64,000 bases of DNA from assembly GCA_023935145.1 (NCBI GenBank), contig CM043699.1:144071036-144135035 (forward strand). Reading direction: 5' to 3'. The translations under genes and the position numbers were made by a program. This document shows, piece after piece, positions 22,924 through 35,900 of the stretch; the stretch's first letter is position 1; every line of letters begins with the position of its first letter. The notes beneath the pieces were generated by a model. It was not told the origin of the DNA. It was given only the letters and a program-made list of their open reading frames with translations, and did no database searches. Source of the stretch: Bretschneidera sinensis. Its lineage: Eukaryota > Streptophyta > Magnoliopsida > Brassicales > Akaniaceae.

Positions 22924-24275
22924 TAAAGATTATCAATCTTTATTCAGTAATAAATATTGAAAGAATAAAGATCTCGAAACACTCTCAACAGACACGTCAG
23001 AATAATAACTATTGAAAACAACATAATTAAGTGAAAAAAATGATAAAAAGAGCAAAAATTTCGAAATTCTCGTTTTTATTCCTACATATTAATAATACTA
23101 TTGAAATTTCATAAAATTACTATTCAAATTTCGAGGACCAGAGTATGTATTGGGTGTTTTTTATGTGTGTGTCAAAGATTTTCAATCAATGGAGGGTAAG
23201 TAATCAAATCTTAAATCTTAAATGTTAAACGGTGGGTTACATGTGCCATCGAGACTTCTTTTGCTTTTATGATAGATGATGATTGAAGGTGGACCAGTGA
23301 GTGAAAAGTCAAGGTTTTTCTTGAATCATTAACCCTTCAACTTATACACCCCATGTTCTGTTCATTTATTGATTTAAATATAAATAGTTTGTACTTTTTT
23401 TTTAATTATGGTTAAATTAAATTGATGATATGATCAGCTTATACTCTAGTAATTAAGTCATCATGTAGAGAAAGATTAGAATAAAGAAATGTGAAAATAG
23501 TGGCTGTTAAGTAAACTAACAGCATTCGATCATGCAATCAACTGTTGGTTCAAACTTGAGATCAACAAAGATCATCAGTACTTTCTACTTAGCATCATGA
23601 CAAATTTTAGCCTTATGGTTAGCTCTTGGCCCCCCACCAACTTGATATTTCTTACATATGCATGATGTGTGTAAAGCTGCTAAAGAACCTATATGATCCA
23701 TGGTGTACATCCGCCCTATTTTATCAATTTCATTCCATTTTTTTATTGCCGCATCCATACGCTGCTGTTACATAAATTCAGAAAAAAAGGAGAAGAGAAT
23801 ACAATAATCGAGACAGTTGAACAATTTCCTCGCCAAAAACTTCTCATGGGATTGGGAACCTGTGAGAAATTCACCAAAAACACGTACTCTTAGCTCAGAC
23901 TTAGAACAGTACTCTTTCTCTCCTTAAATAAAAAAGTTAGAAGCACATTTTCATTGAATTGCAAGCCTTTTTCTTGTCCTCTTATTTAAATCTCCCTCGT
24001 TTAAGTCACCTGGGTTTCCTCTCTTTCTTCTCCCTTCTCTATGTTCTTGCATCTTTCTTTAGACTACATGTCCCTTTTTCTAATCTCTCCTCATCAGTTC
24101 ATTGCTGGGTTTCTCTCTTCTTTATCTTTTTTTTTTTAATTTGCTTTTTCTGCTTGGTGTTTCATTGATTTGAAGCATATCAATACCATTTGGGATTAAC
24201 TTTTATGCTTGGTGTCTATATTAATCAGGATCTGAACAAGCCTATTTCTCTGCATTTTTGTATGTGTTCTGTTTC
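22924..24275. other. Intergenic and probable 5' UTR/promoter of the ATL gene
   Basis: No other gene recognised. The last ~330 bp before the ATL ATG is pyrimidine-rich (CTCTTTCTTCTCCC-type), as in many plant 5' UTRs. A TTAAATA sequence near 23922 could serve as TATA box. Confidence 0.5.
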
Positions 24276-25331
24276 ATGGATCTTGTAAGCAAAAGCTACA
24301 CGGTCCATGGGTCACAAGCTTTTTCACCAATCACAAGTCCAGGAACCTCAATCTTCGGGCCTCGTTTGCATTCATCGTATACAAGTTTCCCCATTATAGC
24401 CATTGCCGTTATAGGAATTTTAGCCACAGCTTTCTTGCTTGTTGGCTACTATATCTTCGTCATCAAATGCTGCCTTCACTGGCACCGTATCGATCTCCTT
24501 AGACGATTTTCTTTATCAAGCAGAAGAAATGAAGAACCGTTAATGGCATACTCTTCAGCAGTAGAGAATCGAGGACTTGAAGAGTCTGTGATTCGATCAA
24601 TCCCCATATTTCAGTTCAAGAAAGCAGGAGGGAACAGAGATTTTGGAGGAAAAAGCTTTTGTGAATGTGCGGTTTGCTTAAATGAGTTCCAAGAAAATGA
24701 GAAGCTAAGGATAATACCAAATTGTAGCCATGTTTTCCACATTGATTGCATCGACGTTTGGCTTCAAAGCAATGCCAATTGCCCACTTTGCAGAACAAGC
24801 ATTTCAAGCACAACCAGATTCCCTGCTAATCAAATCATAGCTCCAAGCTCTTCTCCACAAGATCCAAATCCATATACCGAAAATCTCATCGGGAGCGACG
24901 AGGATTTTGTTGTCATTGAATTGGGTAGTCATAATTCCACAGATCAAACACTTCTTGCAGCGCAAGAGAAGTTGAATTCAGGGGAGTTAACGACGCGTTC
25001 AATTAGTCATTCACCAAGGAAATTAGAACAGAGGATTGTGAGCAAAAAGGCGAGTAAACTTTACAAAGTTACAAGCATGGGGGACGAATGTATTGACACT
25101 AGAGGCAAAGATGATCAGTTTTCTATCCAAACCCTTAGAAGATCATTCTCAGTGGACTCCTCCGGCGATCGACAGCTCTATTTGGCAGTTCAAGAAGCTG
25201 TTCAACAGAACAGACAAGTCAATGAGGTTAGCCCCATTGAAGGTTCCAGTAGCAGAGTCAGGAGATCTTTCTTTTCTTTTGGGAGTGGCAGGGGATCAAG
25301 TGCAGTTTTACCTGTTTATTTGGAGCCATAA
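24276..25331 (+). CDS. ATL: ATL-family RING-H2 E3 ubiquitin ligase (ATL1/ATL16-like)
   Basis: A complete intronless gene of 351 aa, as usual for ATLs. The frame extends six codons upstream, but only from TTG; the ATG at 24276 (MDL...) is the first real start and agrees with the MDL start of Arabidopsis ATL1/ATL16. One hydrophobic N-terminal membrane segment spans about 38-64. The GLD-like box (GLEESVI) is at 100-106. The RING-H2 finger has ligands C131, C134, C150, H152, H155, C158, C169 and C172, and the conserved Trp at 162 that contacts E2 enzymes. The long C-terminal tail keeps clade motifs (VVIELGS, TSMGDECID, RRSFSVDSS, RRSFFSFGS). ATLs transfer ubiquitin from E2 to membrane or stress-signalling targets; this one's substrate is unknown. 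No damage is seen. Confidence 0.96.
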   Translation: MDLVSKSYTVHGSQAFSPITSPGTSIFGPRLHSSYTSFPIIAIAVIGILATAFLLVGYYIFVIKCCLHWHRIDLLRRFSLSSRRNEEPLMAYSSAVENRGLEESVIRSIPIFQFKKAGGNRDFGGKSFCECAVCLNEFQENEKLRIIPNCSHVFHIDCIDVWLQSNANCPLCRTSISSTTRFPANQIIAPSSSPQDPNPYTENLIGSDEDFVVIELGSHNSTDQTLLAAQEKLNSGELTTRSISHSPRKLEQRIVSKKASKLYKVTSMGDECIDTRGKDDQFSIQTLRRSFSVDSSGDRQLYLAVQEAVQQNRQVNEVSPIEGSSSRVRRSFFSFGSGRGSSAVLPVYLEP

Positions 25332-26934
25332 AACCAGATTGTAGTCTTTTTTTTTTCTTGGGTCTTTTCTTTTTCTCTTTTTGATTGTTGTTCGCATAGG
25401 AATTTTAGATGTGTTTAGACGTAAGTTGTGACATAGAAATATTCAATTGAAATTTGAAAAAAAAACATTAATTACTTATTTGATTTGATTTGTGATTATA
25501 TATTGTTAGAATACATTACAGTATATTCTAAAATCTTATTATAATTAAGTTTTAATTACTTGCATAATTTATATTTATGGAATATGATTTTCTGTATCAT
25601 TTTATATATGGTTATGTATTTGTAAATCAAAACATATTTAATACAATTATTTCTTTAAAAACCTTTTTTTTTTTATCATGGTATCGGAGCTTAAGCTATT
25701 TTTCTTTTCAAGAATTTAGACTACGTCTCATTGTCGCTTGAGAGAGAAGAAAGTGAGGGGGAAAACTACTGCAAGAATCAAAATGTAACAAAAGAATTGT
25801 AGAATAAGAGAAGTCCCTTCCATTGATTTAGGAGTTAGGAGGGGTGGGAGGTGGGGGGTGGGTGGTCCTCTTCAATTGAAAGAATCAAATAGCCACCAAC
25901 TTCCTGTGTCAACAATGATAGTGTTAGTGAGGGAAGGAAGGTATGGTTAATGGTTTGGTCATGGTTGGTTGGCAATGGTCATTGTTCAACTGTACATGGC
26001 TACATTATTTTCCAGCCTGTTCAGAGTCATCTGTTTTCTTTATATTGATATATTGAAATATCTCAAAATAATCACCTTCCAAAATAAAAAGTATTTTCTC
26101 TCAATTTAACAATAGAGATGACGGTGATTCATTTCGAGCCAAAATTTCTCACCGGATTCGATTCAACTCTGACTACCTTTTTCTGACTTTGGAGGATCCA
26201 GGTTAAATTTTTTTTTCCAGCTGGACCATGATACCAGACTGGACCATTCTCTCGATGATCCATGATATCACATCCACTAGACTGGGCTTTTTAGATTGTA
26301 CTCTTTCAATTCGTGGGTTCCTACTTCCTAGTACCTAGGGAGGCAAGTGGATTCAAATTTAGCGCTACCGTGTCATGAATTTTTTTTTATATGTTTATAT
26401 CGATGAAAATTTGATTTATTTATTTATTTTTTCATTTCATATATGCATGTCATGTTTTTATTGACTAATGACATAAAATATATATATTTTTCTTTGATTT
26501 AGGTATACATTTATTTTTATTGTTTTATTTTAATCTAATTCTAAAATATTGTTAATATCATGTACCAGACGTGTCGCATAAGCATTCACAAGTTAAAATC
26601 TGTAGGTGGACGCTAGCGTGGAACAAATATCCATTCATTAGATTTCTTATAATTACATTTTCAAAAAATATAGTATTATTTTTGTTAATTTAACTTTTTT
26701 ACGTACAAGATGAATTATTGAATAATGGGGAAATGTTAAAGGGATTAATATTAATCTGTAAAACAATTTTGGATGATGTATCGTTGAAAAGAATTTTGCT
26801 TTCTCTTGGGAAAATCAATAAACACAGCCTTCAAGTTTTCAACCCCCGATCCTTGCAGCTACAGTATTTTGTTTCTATAGCTTATCTACAGTCCTTGCCG
26901 TGACAGAGGATCGAATCGCCACGAGCAACAAGCA
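25332..26934. other. Intergenic between ATL and ETFB; G-rich tract
   Basis: No gene recognised. A G-rich tract at 25841-25865 is noted in the findings. The ETFB promoter must lie in the last part; no clear TATA box is seen. Confidence 0.55.
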
Positions 26935-29900
26935 ATGAAGATAATGGTGGCCATTAAGCGAGTTGTTGACTATGCCGTCAAGATCAGAGTCAAATCCGAC
27001 AAGGTAAGCCCCAATCAACGCTCTCCACTTCGATAGGATGATAATATCTATTCACTTACTCTGTGCCCGTGCACTTGCGCTCACGCGATCGAATCAATTG
27101 AACAGACTGGTGTAGAGACCCAGAACGTGAAGATGTCGATGAACCCGTTCTGCGAGATAGCGCTGGAGGAGGCCCTGAGGATCAAAGAGTCCGGCTTGGC
27201 CACCGAGGTCCTCGCCGTCAGCATGGGTCCCACCCAGTGCGTGGATACTCTGCGGACTGGTCTAGCCATGGGTGCCGATAGGGGCATCCACGTTGAGGCT
27301 AACTGCGACTTGTATCCACTCACTGTTGCTAAGATTTTAAAGAAGCTTGTTGAGGATGAGAAGCCTGGCCTTCTTTTTCTTGGCAAACAGGTATCTTAAT
27401 TTCAGTTTTTTCTTTTCCCGCACCAATCTTGGGGATGCCACAAATTATAGAAATTTATTACTGCTCTACTTGCATGTTAAGAATTTGATTGGTTTTTGGT
27501 TTTAGGGTATTTGTTTGTATGGTGTAATGAGTGATTTGCTATTGGTTTTGAACTGAATTTGAAGATTTTGAGGTTTATTTTTAGTTATAATATTGGGAAT
27601 TCTAAATTGGGTTAATCATTCTTTTTAGCGTGTGTATGTATTTTTCATCATTTTGGTTGCTGATGTAACTGACTATAAGAAATGAACATAAGGTTTTGAA
27701 TTTTCATTATTTTGGTGTTGAAAAGGACTTGGAGGTTAATTTCAACCAAGTCAACTGCTTGAATTGGGTTTATGGAATTCTAAAGAATCTAAACCTTAGC
27801 TAGGAATGTGTTGTGTTTGGGGTTGCTTGTTCTGTGTTCTTTATTGCCTCCCTACTTGGCCAGAGAGATTCATGCAGAAGATCACTGTTTCTTATTATCC
27901 AGATTCTTGTGTAGGCAATTGATGATGATTGCAATCAAACTGGGCAAATGGTGGCAGGGTTGCTTGGATGGCCACAGGGGACCTTTGCTTCAAAGGTTAG
28001 TCTAATTCTCCACACGTTCAGATGAAAGAAAGGCCCTTTACGCAGACAACTAGGAATAAATAATTTGCCATTTGATTAAGACTCCCAAATCTGTATCTTC
28101 TTATATGTATTTGCTTTTTCTCTTTTCTTTTATGTTGGGTTGAAAATTAGATCATATTTTTCATTGCTGTTATTACCTCTAGTGGAATAGAGAAGCTTTA
28201 GGAACTGTAATGGGTGATGTTGAATCTTTTAGCTGGTCAATAAAATCTCTTTGATAGTTGATTTGAGATTCCTAATGATGTTGTCATTGAATTTTTATTC
28301 TCCTGCTGTAATAGTGGTTTTCTTACCTCCCTCCTTCCCAGGGGTATCTATCTTTGGTTTCATCTCTCTTTTTTTTTTGGTTGTAAATATTTGGTTCTAT
28401 AGTTGATTTACTGCTGCTGTTTAGTAGGTTGTGCTGGACAAAGAGAAACAGATAGCAACTGTGGATAGAGAAGTGGATGGTGGTCTCGAGACTTTGTGTT
28501 TAGACTTACCTGCTGTAATAACGTAAGTATCATACATTTTAACCTTTTTAATGTTTAAACACTTGAGACTCTTGATCACTGACTGTGCATTTAATCTTAA
28601 CTGCTGTATTAACATCAATATCAGAACCATTCACTTTTTTAAGTGTTTAAACAGTTGAGACCCTTAATCATCTGGAGTGGTACCACTCCACAAATTTCCT
28701 ATGTAATGGCATTAACTGTTCTTTGATCTAAGGTTATAATATAGTTCTTTATGTTTTTTTTTGGTATGTAAGATTATGAAATAGTTCATTTTGTTGTGTG
28801 TACAACTCAGTTTCATAATCTTTATTGTATGCAAAACAGTACTATGATAGAAGCTTTTCTATAGGCTTCCTTATGGATGTGCTCATTTATTCAATTTACA
28901 CTGTTGCATCAGTATATGCATGGGTGTGCTAATGTATGATGTATATATTTATAAGAGCATTGCTATACATACACCCCATTTTTGGGGTGTTTGGGACACC
29001 CGGGTAGCTCCAATGGTAATTGTCAAGAAGCTCTCACTGGTAATTCGTGCAATTTACCATTTTTGGATTAATGAAAAACAATGTAGCGAGTGGGAACAGA
29101 TAGCTCTATTAGTAATCGTCAGGAGTCTCCACTGGTAATTCTGAATGTTTGTGTTGGGTGTCCCCATTTGAGGTAGAAATAGCTTTAAGTTATTAATAAT
29201 AACTCATCTTGTATCACTGGTCCATCTAAAATTTGGAGTAATTTTCATGTTTATGATGTTTCAATTGAATTTTTTTTGCAGTTTTCATGCATTTCTGAAC
29301 TGTGTCTGAAGTATTATTCTCTTTAAGGTCTGAAAATCACCTCTGGGTTATAGATTATTAGATTTGAACCTTGATCTAGGGTAAAAAAATACAGTTTATG
29401 AAATAACTTGTAGATTAAATGATCACTTCCAGTTGTGTGACATTAAAACTTCAAATGTGTCTTTGCTTGACTATTTCTTTGCTCAAGTGTGATTTGGTTT
29501 CAATTCTCTGGTGTTACGCACTGCTGAGATTTAGAAGAACAATGTGACACGTGCAAAATGAGAATTCATTTTGCAGTGGTGCAGAAGGATTGTTGGAAAC
29601 TCTGGCTCATCATTTCAGATTGAAATTGGAACTACGTAGAATGTTTTGAGCAAGAACATTGCTCAAAACATTCAAAATCACTGAAAGCGAGCATAAATGA
29701 AAGCTACAGTTTGTGATAAGTTCTATCTCCTTTTCATGGATGTTCAGTGAATATCTCACCGGAGTCTTGTGAATTGCATTTAGAAACTTAGAAACCATAT
29801 GCAATTGAAGAATATTCTGCTACAGAAGTGGCTTCTTGAGCAGGCCATATGTGGGAAGTGTACTATTCCATGTGGTTATTACTATTGAAGTAAGTTTGTC

Positions 29901-31288
29901 TGATCCCCTGGGATTTCACGACAGCCTGTAGGGTCCCTAGCTAAGGTATCATGTAGGTTTCAGTGACTTGAAGCGATTATGGTTACAAAACAAACAAGTA
30001 AGGATCTTTGGTGCGACATAAATTTAAAACAAGCACAATATACAGATTTGATTAATTAATTGGAATTATTATGGGTTTGCTACAGGAATCATAACAATGA
30101 GCAAAAAGGGTAGAAGTTCTTCCTTCCTTACTCTTCAGCTAAAATGATAGATTGATAGGGCTGTTCAAATCAAAAGTTGCTCAAAAGCAGTGCAGTAGCT
30201 GCTGAAACAAAATTCATTTTTTTCTTCTGGTGTTGCATTTGTTTTTGGTTTAATCTGTAACAGTTCTTTATATGGGGCATATTTTGGTAGCTTATGGAAA
30301 TAACTTTACCCCGGTTAGTGATATAGGAAACGTTCCACTAGATGACCATATAAAGTTCATCATCATTACATAAATTCTGTAAATAACTAACAAGATATTG
30401 TTGAATAGAAGCCTACTGTTGAATGGGCCACCATTAGAAATGATTCTAGTTCTGATAAGGTTTAAAATGCCATGTCACTTTTTGATTAGATGTTGCCCTT
30501 AGCCTTAGGGGTTGAGACTACTAGATTACTGGATCAAGTCTTACATATACAAAAGTAAAGTGAAAGGAACTTTTGAGTGGAAGTTATCACTGGATAGGTG
30601 ACTCTTGCTTGGTGTGTGGTTCCCACTTGGTAGTGTATTCTTAAAGCTCTTGTTCAAGATAAACTTGTACTTATGACTTGACTTTAATTTTTCTTCATTG
30701 CTAATTAGCTTTGCTGACCCTTTAGAAGTCCTAGAAAATATTATTACTTGTTTGCATTTATAAAGCAGTACATACTGACAATCTATGGCAGCTGTTCTGG
30801 ATCATTAGCTTGTATTGGGTTTCTGAGTATCAAATTTGCTTTGCATTTTTCTTCCAGTGAACTTTGTGCAATCAAAATGAGGGTGGCAAGTTTGAAACTG
30901 CCTATGACAATTTCAAGAAACTGTTTTTTTATTCAGATGAACGCAATTGATAGTAGAATAATATGTCAAGAGTCAGCCTTTGACATGTATGTGTTTAGAT
31001 TCGTGCGTCTTTATTTAAGATCCATTGTGACATTTACTTTTTTATTTTTGGTATTCACGCAGAACTGATCTGAGACTTAACCAACCAAGGTACGCAACAC
31101 TCCCCAACATAATGAAGGCGAAATCGAAGGTCATAAAGAAGTTCACTTTACAGGATTTGAATGTGGATATCAAATCTGATATAGAGGTTGTCCAAGTCGC
31201 AGAGCCGCCCAAGAGAAAAGCTGGAATTATTTTGTCATCGGTGGATGAGCTGATTGATAAGCTTAAAAATGAAGCTCATGTAATCTAA
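26935..31288 (+). CDS. ETFB: Electron transfer flavoprotein subunit beta, mitochondrial
   Basis: Five exons: 26935-27003, 27106-27390, 27915-27995, 28428-28522, 31063-31288. They total 756 nt and give 251 aa, the same length as Arabidopsis ETFbeta. All introns are GT-AG and phases join in frame (exon 4 ends in AC, completed by exon 5). The protein starts [14 protein letters not shown], has the ETF core ([37 protein letters not shown]) and the ETF-beta signature region [19 protein letters not shown] near the C-terminus. With ETF-alpha it binds FAD and AMP. It passes electrons from matrix dehydrogenases (in plants isovaleryl-CoA and D-2-hydroxyglutarate dehydrogenases) to ETF:ubiquinone oxidoreductase during carbon starvation. 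No cleavable transit peptide is evident. Intron 4 is long, about 2.5 kb. Confidence 0.97.
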
Positions 31289-31365
31289 ATACTTTACCAT
31301 AGCTGATCAGTTACTTCTCCCCAAATAATCTTTTGGAGTGTTTGATCTAAGTTTTCTTTTTTGAA

Positions 31366-31371
31366 AATAAA
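31366..31371 (+). promoter_or_regulatory. Candidate polyadenylation signal of ETFB
   Basis: AATAAA 78 bp after the ETFB stop codon, in T-rich sequence. Confidence 0.45.
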
Positions 31372-31471
31372 GACTGTTTTAGAAACTAGGTCAAATGATA
31401 AATTGTGAATATTTATTTTGCTTATAATTTACGTTTGCCCTAATTTTTAATTTTTAATTTTTACCAATTGG

Positions 31472-31830
31472 GGAATTAGGGAGATCATGGAAAAAACACA
31501 CCACCACACCAAAAGTCTAAGTTAAACTTTGAGGGTTTGAAATCTTTTATAACTATTCTAACACTCACACTCGATCAATGTGGGATTCGAATACGATAAC
31601 ACAGACATTTTAGACGCATCGAGTTTATGGGGATTGTGATAAAAAGAAGTTGTTTGCTTTACAAGTAGGAGAATTAGGGGAATTAAAGAAAAGACATAAC
31701 AACATTTCAAAAGCTTAAGATGATTTTGGAGGGTTTGAAATATTTTATAACTATTTTAATACCAACAAACCTAACCGATATGGGATCTGAAGACCATAAC
31801 CCAATGATATTTTAGACGCATTGAGGATTG
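31472..31830. repeat. Two-copy tandem repeat, ~198-bp period
   Basis: Direct repeats with shared phrases GAGGGTTTGAAAT, TTTTATAACTATT, ATGTGGGAT/ATATGGGAT and ATTTTAGACGCAT, offset by about 198 bp (31531 and 31729). No coding content. Confidence 0.65.
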
Positions 31831-32952
31831 GGACAAAGGTGGGTCTTCTGTTTGAGGATATATTATTATAAAAGTAAGCTTATGTTTGATAATATTTTAT
31901 TGTGTATAGTATATACTACCACTTGCAATAGGGGTGTAAATATTCTGTAAAAACAGTAAAAAGAATATTAATAAATGGAGTACATGTAATATAGCTCAGT
32001 TTCTTTTTTTTTTTTTTTTTCTTTTCTATTTGTAGAACCACAACAAAGAAGGGGGAGGAGGAAAGAAACAGAGAATAAATAAAAAAAACGAGAACAATAT
32101 CATAAAACAAGAAGATACGCAATGAAATATAAAAACGTGTGGCCCATAAATTGTTTGTTGCTCTAAAGAGAATCTCTGTATATTTTTTGTTATCAAAAAA
32201 TATTTTTATATTTTATCTCATATTTTAAAGTTTTATTTATGTTTTAAATTCGATTAATTTACATCATGTATTACAATAATGCTAACAATTAGATTATTAT
32301 CACAGATCGCATTTATATTTTTCTTTTAAATTTTTTTGTGAATTTTTTTAAGATGTAAATTAATTAAACTTAAAATATAAAAATATCGAAATATAAAAAT
32401 TATTATCACATAACACCTTTATATTTTGATTTAAAAATAATTTTTGAATATTTTTAAATGTAAATTAATCAAATTTAACATATAAAAGAAATAATGAAAT
32501 ATAAAACAAAATAAAAAAATTTGAAGAGTGAAAAATATATAAAAAATTTAATCAATAAAAAAGTAGCAATGAAATTGGGATTTCTCGGCCCAAGAGTCAG
32601 CCCAGTGGGCTCACCATTATAGTTTGCCGAGAGCTCGCGAAAGTAGCAACGAAGCAACTTGGGTGAGTGGACTAGACGGCTAGTGCCGGTGCAGGCAGCC
32701 ATAAATCCGGAATGAATAAATTACGCGGCGGCGAGCAACCCAATCAATCATTTCTGATTGACTGATTCACCACGTGTTAAATTTTTATTAGACCTTCATT
32801 TTCCTACTATACTGTCAAGGCAAATTTCATTTTTTTTTTCTCTCTTTCTCCCCAAAATTTCCAAGTTCAATTTCACTTTCCCTGCCTCCTCCAAAATTCC
32901 ACTCCTGAAGACAGTGGGGGTTTTGAGCAGTCCAAATTGTTGATGAAACGTA
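31831..32952. other. Intergenic; AT-rich repeats and bHLH gene promoter
   Basis: Contains a T-run near 32005-32022 and an imperfect ~110-bp duplication at about 32330-32500 (TGTAAATTAATTAAACTTAA / TGTAAATTAATCAAATTTAA). A CpG-bearing promoter-like segment lies at 32580-32745. A G-box CACGTG at 32771-32776 is 177 bp upstream of the bHLH ATG. Confidence 0.5.
32771..32776. promoter_or_regulatory. G-box in the bHLH promoter/5' UTR
   Basis: CACCACGTGTTAAA. G-boxes are bound by bHLH factors, so auto- or cross-regulation within the family is possible but only inferred. Confidence 0.35.
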
Positions 32953-35900
32953 ATGGATTTATTAGAGGATAATAATTGGGATTTTCTTGATTTCCTCAAC
33001 GGTAATACATCTACGGATCTCTTTTGGGCTAATCAGAGGTACGTTAATTCTTTCATAGTTTGATTCATTTTTGGTTTTAATAAACCGATCAAATAAGGTT
33101 TTATAGTTTCATCAGTTTATGTGATTTTTGTATCGATTTATATTAGTTTTGATCTTAATTTTGTGATTTTTGAAAATTAAAAAATAATAAGGGTTGACTA
33201 ACTCTAGGTTTTTTGGTTCAACATGGAGAAATTTAATGGCTAAATTATGATTTACTAGTAGATTTTTATTACTGCTGCTTGTTAAAACACGCTCAGTTGA
33301 AGCGTCATTAAGAAGTTTATTAAAATAATGAGGTATTAATGCATTATGCCTACCTAAGAAGGAGGTGTGAGATTGTTTCACTTGAATCTGTAGTTAGAGG
33401 GTTTGTTTATTTATTAAAAATATAGTTGGCTTGAAGAAAACATCCCCTTTAATTCAGCCTATTGTTTGCTTGTAGTGCTGGATCAGAAATTGGTTTTTCA
33501 TCTGATGGTGTTGTGTCACAAGAAATAGAATGCGTGGACGTGGAAAAAGAATGCACGCGGAAGAGGTATGGTTCATTGTGTTGTTTGTAATTGCGTTCAT
33601 TTTTCACAACTTATTTTTGGGAGTAAAAGTCCACTGTCGGGTGTGTTTGCACTTATGTATATATTTAATATTTAATTTATTGGTTAAAGATATTATATAA
33701 ACATAAGAAAGGAATGTCGGCAAAATTTTGTCAATTGATGTTAGCCAATATCAATCCAGATCTTGTAATGATAACAATAGTTTAGTTATAGAACTGAAGA
33801 TGTTTTGCATTTGGGCTGTCTAATCAATAAATGAGCTGGTTTATTTTTTATTTTCCCCTTATTTTTCTGTCTCTCTGTCTTTTATGATGGAATGGTCTAT
33901 TTATTTCATCATGCTCCAACGTTTTATGTATTGCATTTGGGTTTTCTAGTTGAATAGTGTTTGAGCCAAGTCTTGAGTTGTATAGTTGTCATCTTAAGCA
34001 AATTTTAGTAGCAAATGTTTTTCATATTTTTCATCTCTAAAGTCTATTTTTGAATTTGATTGGATTATATAGTATAGACTTTAGAATTAAGTTTTAAGTG
34101 TTTGTATGTTTATTTTAATTTGGCACATACAGATGATGAGGAGATTTTAGAGTTGGTAATAGTTGAACACTACTGCATTCATACCTAATTGGTTCAAGAG
34201 CATTGCACTGACATTTTTCAAATCATTTTCTTTGTCCTTCTTTGGTGGTGATGACATGATCTATTTGTTTATTTTGGCTTATGTGATGAGTCAATGGTTC
34301 ATAGGGGGCGCACCGGATCATGCAGCAGGCCAGGGACCAAAGCTTGTCGTGAGAAATTGCGGAGGGATCGATTGAATGACAGGCATGCTGGATTTGTATG
34401 CATGCATGCATTTGTGTAGTGACAAGTAGTTGATCTAATCTAAAAAGGGCAGAATTTTTTCCATAAATGTTGCAGGTTTCTGGATTTGAGCTCTGTTTTG
34501 GAACCTGGGAGACCTCCCAAATCGGACAAACCAGCAATACTTGATGATGCCATCCGAGTTTTGAACCAACTAAGAACTGAGGCTGAGGAACTTAAAGAAA
34601 CAAATGAAAAGCTACTAGAAGAAATAAAAAGTTTAAAGGTTAGCTATTCGTAAAACATTCTAAATCATAACAGTTTTAAGTATTCCTTTGGCAAATTATG
34701 CTTTGCTTGAAGATACTTTTACCTGTACACTTCATTTATTTGGGAGAACTTATTGGATTTAGCATATTTTAAGCTACCATGCCTTCACCTTCTTCTTTGA
34801 TGTTTAGTTCATTGTGCTTATATGCATATTTTTGTCACTTGGATAATTCTTGTTTTGCAGGTTCATGATTAGTATTGGAAAAGTATGCTAACGATATGTT
34901 GAAATTTTAACTTTATCATCTTTCTTGTCAATTTGGGGAAACATTGGTCTGCTATAAAATGTTCAATGTGATAGAAATGGTATGGTCATGCATCTTGAGT
35001 ATACTTTAGATGAGAGCAGTAAGGTGGTTGAGTTGAGGTAGTGAAAGTCGAAGTTAAGAATTCTGAGTATTCATGGTTGCCGAAGGGCAGTCATAATAGG
35101 TTTAAGGTGATATAGCACTAATTGAGGTTGTTTGGTGCTGTTGAAAGAATATCTACAGCATTGATGAGATCATAAAAGTTGATGATGCTTGGAAGAAGAG
35201 ACCGAGTTCAAAAGTTCAGACCTCATTGAAGAGATATTATTGCTCTATGTTGTAACTGAAGAAGTTTAATCCTAATGTGGTGGGAGCAGGACTCATATTT
35301 TGACCTGGAAATGGTGGTTTGAGGAATTTCTCAATTGATTGTAAGGTTTTCGCTTTGTTTGTTTCGGTTTATTTTGCTATATGCAGCACCTTAAGCACTC
35401 ATTTACCCGGTCACTAGATCAGGTTAAATTATTATCAACTACAGCACCTGCATATAATTTTAAGTTGAAAATAAACAAAACCAAATGAAGACTTTGTATA
35501 TTCATTTCTAGTTTGTCTGAACTGTGGGACTTGAGTTCAAGTACCTGATTTGCTTTGCATTTATCAGGGCTCAGCTTTCCTCTCATGAAGAGAGGGACAT
35601 TGTAATTCACCCATATGAACACTGAACTTACACTGACTATGAGCTGTTTATAGATATATTCCATTCACTAAAGGCCATCGTTTACATTAGAAATGTTCAG
35701 GATGCCCCCCAATTTAGACATTTTGCTGCTAGCGTGTTTGTTCAGGTTTTTCTTTTCATTTAATTAGTTCCATATTGTTGTTTGACAGTTTGAGCATTTG
35801 ATGTGTGTGGCCATGAATTCTCTACAGTTTGAGCATTTGATGTGTGTGCCCATGAATTCTCTATAGTCTGCCTATCATACCTATGGGACTGGTGTAGGAT

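Noticed and set aside
24258..24275. Six-codon N-terminal extension of the ATL protein
   Set aside because: It starts with TTG, not ATG; the family starts MDL at 24276.
28960..29190. MITE in ETFB intron 4
   Set aside because: CACCCCATTTTTGGGGTG and GGTGTCCCCATTTG give only a weak TIR-like match and no clear target duplication.
30748..31068. 106-codon plus-strand frame at the end of ETFB intron 4
   Set aside because: It runs into the ETFB exon 5 acceptor and lacks homology; the spliced ETFB model accounts for the region.
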